The notes beneath the pieces are model-generated. The model ran no database searches. It worked only from the letters and a program-made list of their open reading frames with translations, and was not told the origin of the DNA. Of a stretch of 64,000 bases of DNA, positions 63,083-64,000 are shown one piece after another. Source of the stretch: Fulvivirga sp. M361 (GTDB lineage Bacteria; Bacteroidota; Bacteroidia; Cytophagales; Cyclobacteriaceae). A program made the position numbers and the translations under genes. Where the stretch lies: NCBI RefSeq assembly GCF_007097395.1, contig NZ_VKDC01000005.1, forward strand, positions 401,813 through 465,812. Reading direction: 5' to 3'. Numbering within the stretch: position 1 is the stretch's first letter; each line of letters opens with the position of its first letter.

Positions 63083-63895
63083 ATGTATCCTATTCTGTTC
63101 AAGCTACCCGTACCCGACTTCCTGGAAAGTATCTTTGGAACGTATTTCACGGTTTACTCCTATGGTTTTTTCATTGTATTGGGGGCCATTGCCGGGGTAA
63201 CCTATACGAGCTATCAAGCCGAAAGAAAATTCGCACTTCCATTTGACAAAATTAACTCTCTATTCCTGCTACTATTACTAGCTGCATTCGTTGGCGGTAA
63301 AGTATTCTTATACCTTGAAAACCCCTCACGTTATGCCAATAATTTTAAGGGGTTGCTTACAGGCAAGGGATTTGTATTCTACGGATCTCTATTATTTTGC
63401 ATTCCTGCAATGCTGGTTTTCTTTAAAAGGAACAAACTACCTGTATATGAAATGCTGGATATTATGGCTGTCACCACCTGCATTGTTCATATATTCGGGC
63501 GTTTGGGGTGCTTTATGGCCGGCTGCTGTTACGGTATTGAATGGCATGGGCCAATCGCCGTCACCTTTTCAGACCCGGTTTGTCTTGCCCGTCCATTGGA
63601 TCAGCCCCTACATCCCACGCAATTGTACGGCGCCAGCATGATCATCTCTATACTATTGGTTTTGTTGTTGGTTAAAAACTATCAAAAGTTTCATGGCCAG
63701 TTATTTCTGACCTACCTTTTGATGTATGCAACGGGCAGATCTATCATTGAAGTATTCCGTGGAGACGTCAGCCGAGGTTTTATCATAGAAGATTACCTGT
63801 CTCATTCACAGTTCATTTCCTTGATAGTATTCTCAGTAACAGCATATTATTATTTCCGATTATATAAGAAATCACGTAGAATACGTACGGAATAA
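63083..63895 (+). CDS. Prolipoprotein diacylglyceryl transferase-like membrane protein
   Basis: 270 residues with seven membrane segments. Lgt family signature in altered form: GRLGCFMAGCCYGIEW at about residues 142-157, where canonical Lgt has GRIGNFINGE. A similar Cys-rich form occurs in many Bacteroidota Lgt-like proteins. HPTQLYGASMII corresponds to the Lgt HPSQLYE region, and RSIIEVFRGD to the C-terminal motif. It may be the true Lgt or a paralogue with another acceptor; the housekeeping gene is not visible here. The following dnaJ gene starts 24 bases after its stop. Confidence 0.8.
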   Translation: MYPILFKLPVPDFLESIFGTYFTVYSYGFFIVLGAIAGVTYTSYQAERKFALPFDKINSLFLLLLLAAFVGGKVFLYLENPSRYANNFKGLLTGKGFVFYGSLLFCIPAMLVFFKRNKLPVYEMLDIMAVTTCIVHIFGRLGCFMAGCCYGIEWHGPIAVTFSDPVCLARPLDQPLHPTQLYGASMIISILLVLLLVKNYQKFHGQLFLTYLLMYATGRSIIEVFRGDVSRGFIIEDYLSHSQFISLIVFSVTAYYYFRLYKKSRRIRTE

Positions 63896-63919
63896 ACCTC
63901 AATTTTCGTAAATTAAACA

Positions 63920-64000
63920 GTGCTCGATTACTACGACATATTAGGGGTAGAGCGTTCCGCCACAATATCAGAGATTAAAAAAGCGTATAAACTATTGGCG
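63920..64000 (+). CDS. DnaJ-domain protein, 5' end only
   Basis: Begins at GTG 63920 and is cut by the window end. The 27 residues MLDYYDILGVERSATISEIK, then KAYKLLA, are a clear J-domain helix I/II (YYDILGV and KKAYKLLA). The start is chosen because the frame opens there. Length, C-terminal domains and identity as DnaJ or a CbpA/DnaJ-like protein cannot be seen. Confidence 0.85.
   Translation, partial: MLDYYDILGVERSATISEIKKAYKLLA

Noticed and set aside
1-64000. tRNA, rRNA, CRISPR, insertion sequences, phage or conjugation genes
   Set aside because: Scanned for these by eye on both strands; found no cloverleaf, repeat-spacer array, transposase or integrase. A covariance-model search would be decisive.

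Overview
The window is a chromosomal segment of a Gram-negative Bacteroidota bacterium, most likely of the order Cytophagales. The signs are two SusC/SusD outer-membrane uptake pairs, a FecI/FecR-type sigma and anti-sigma pair, a type IX secretion C-terminal signal, an OMP_b-brl_3 TonB-family barrel, TAnnTTTG-type promoter elements, and few Shine-Dalgarno sequences. The genus is not identified. I recognised no rRNA, tRNA, CRISPR array, insertion sequence or phage gene.

Layout. 0-3.2 kb: a SnoaL-like protein, a frameshifted TonB-receptor remnant directly before a CDF metal exporter, and a GDPD lipoprotein. 3.3-10 kb (minus strand): ECF sigma, FecR anti-sigma, SusC with an STN signalling domain, SusD, then the GDPD; this reads as one substrate-sensing uptake locus. 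10.4-16.1 kb: a DUF285 repeat protein, a TPR histidine kinase, an AraC regulator and a small membrane protein. 16.2-21.3 kb: an export module (beta barrel, LolA-like protein, MMPL/RND permease) with a divergent MarR gene and two identical inverted repeats between them. 21.4-25.2 kb: the oxidative pentose phosphate enzymes gnd, zwf and pgl.

25.3-30.7 kb holds two extended ECF sigma systems side by side. The first is ECF41-like (SnoaL tail) with a carboxymuconolactone-decarboxylase partner. The second is ECF42-like (TPR tail) with YCII/DGPF partners. Their promoter-like motifs share the form TGTC, then 16 bases, then TGTC, and they decide the true starts of several genes. 31-38 kb: a T9SS cargo protein, a TPR protein and a TonB-family barrel.

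38.7-44.6 kb: a hydrogen-peroxide and heme region with ankyrin protein, hemH, hemA, catalase, divergent oxyR and a hemerythrin-like protein. 44.7-47 kb: an SRPBCC-GyrI fusion, an AraC regulator and a VOC protein. 47-50.3 kb: a tight three-gene cassette of a glutamine-synthetase-like ligase, an APH-like kinase and a HAD-IIA protein with no assigned pathway. 51.8-58.8 kb: a second SusC/SusD locus with an extra lipoprotein and two tandemly duplicated LuxR-type regulators with degenerate receivers; the duplication includes the promoter. 59.1-64 kb: a secreted M20 amidohydrolase, a small secreted protein with three KGPKAKN repeats, PhzF, ManA, an Lgt-like protein and the start of a DnaJ gene cut by the window end.

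Several starts were moved to an internal ATG because the longest reading frame begins at an unlikely TTG or inside a promoter.
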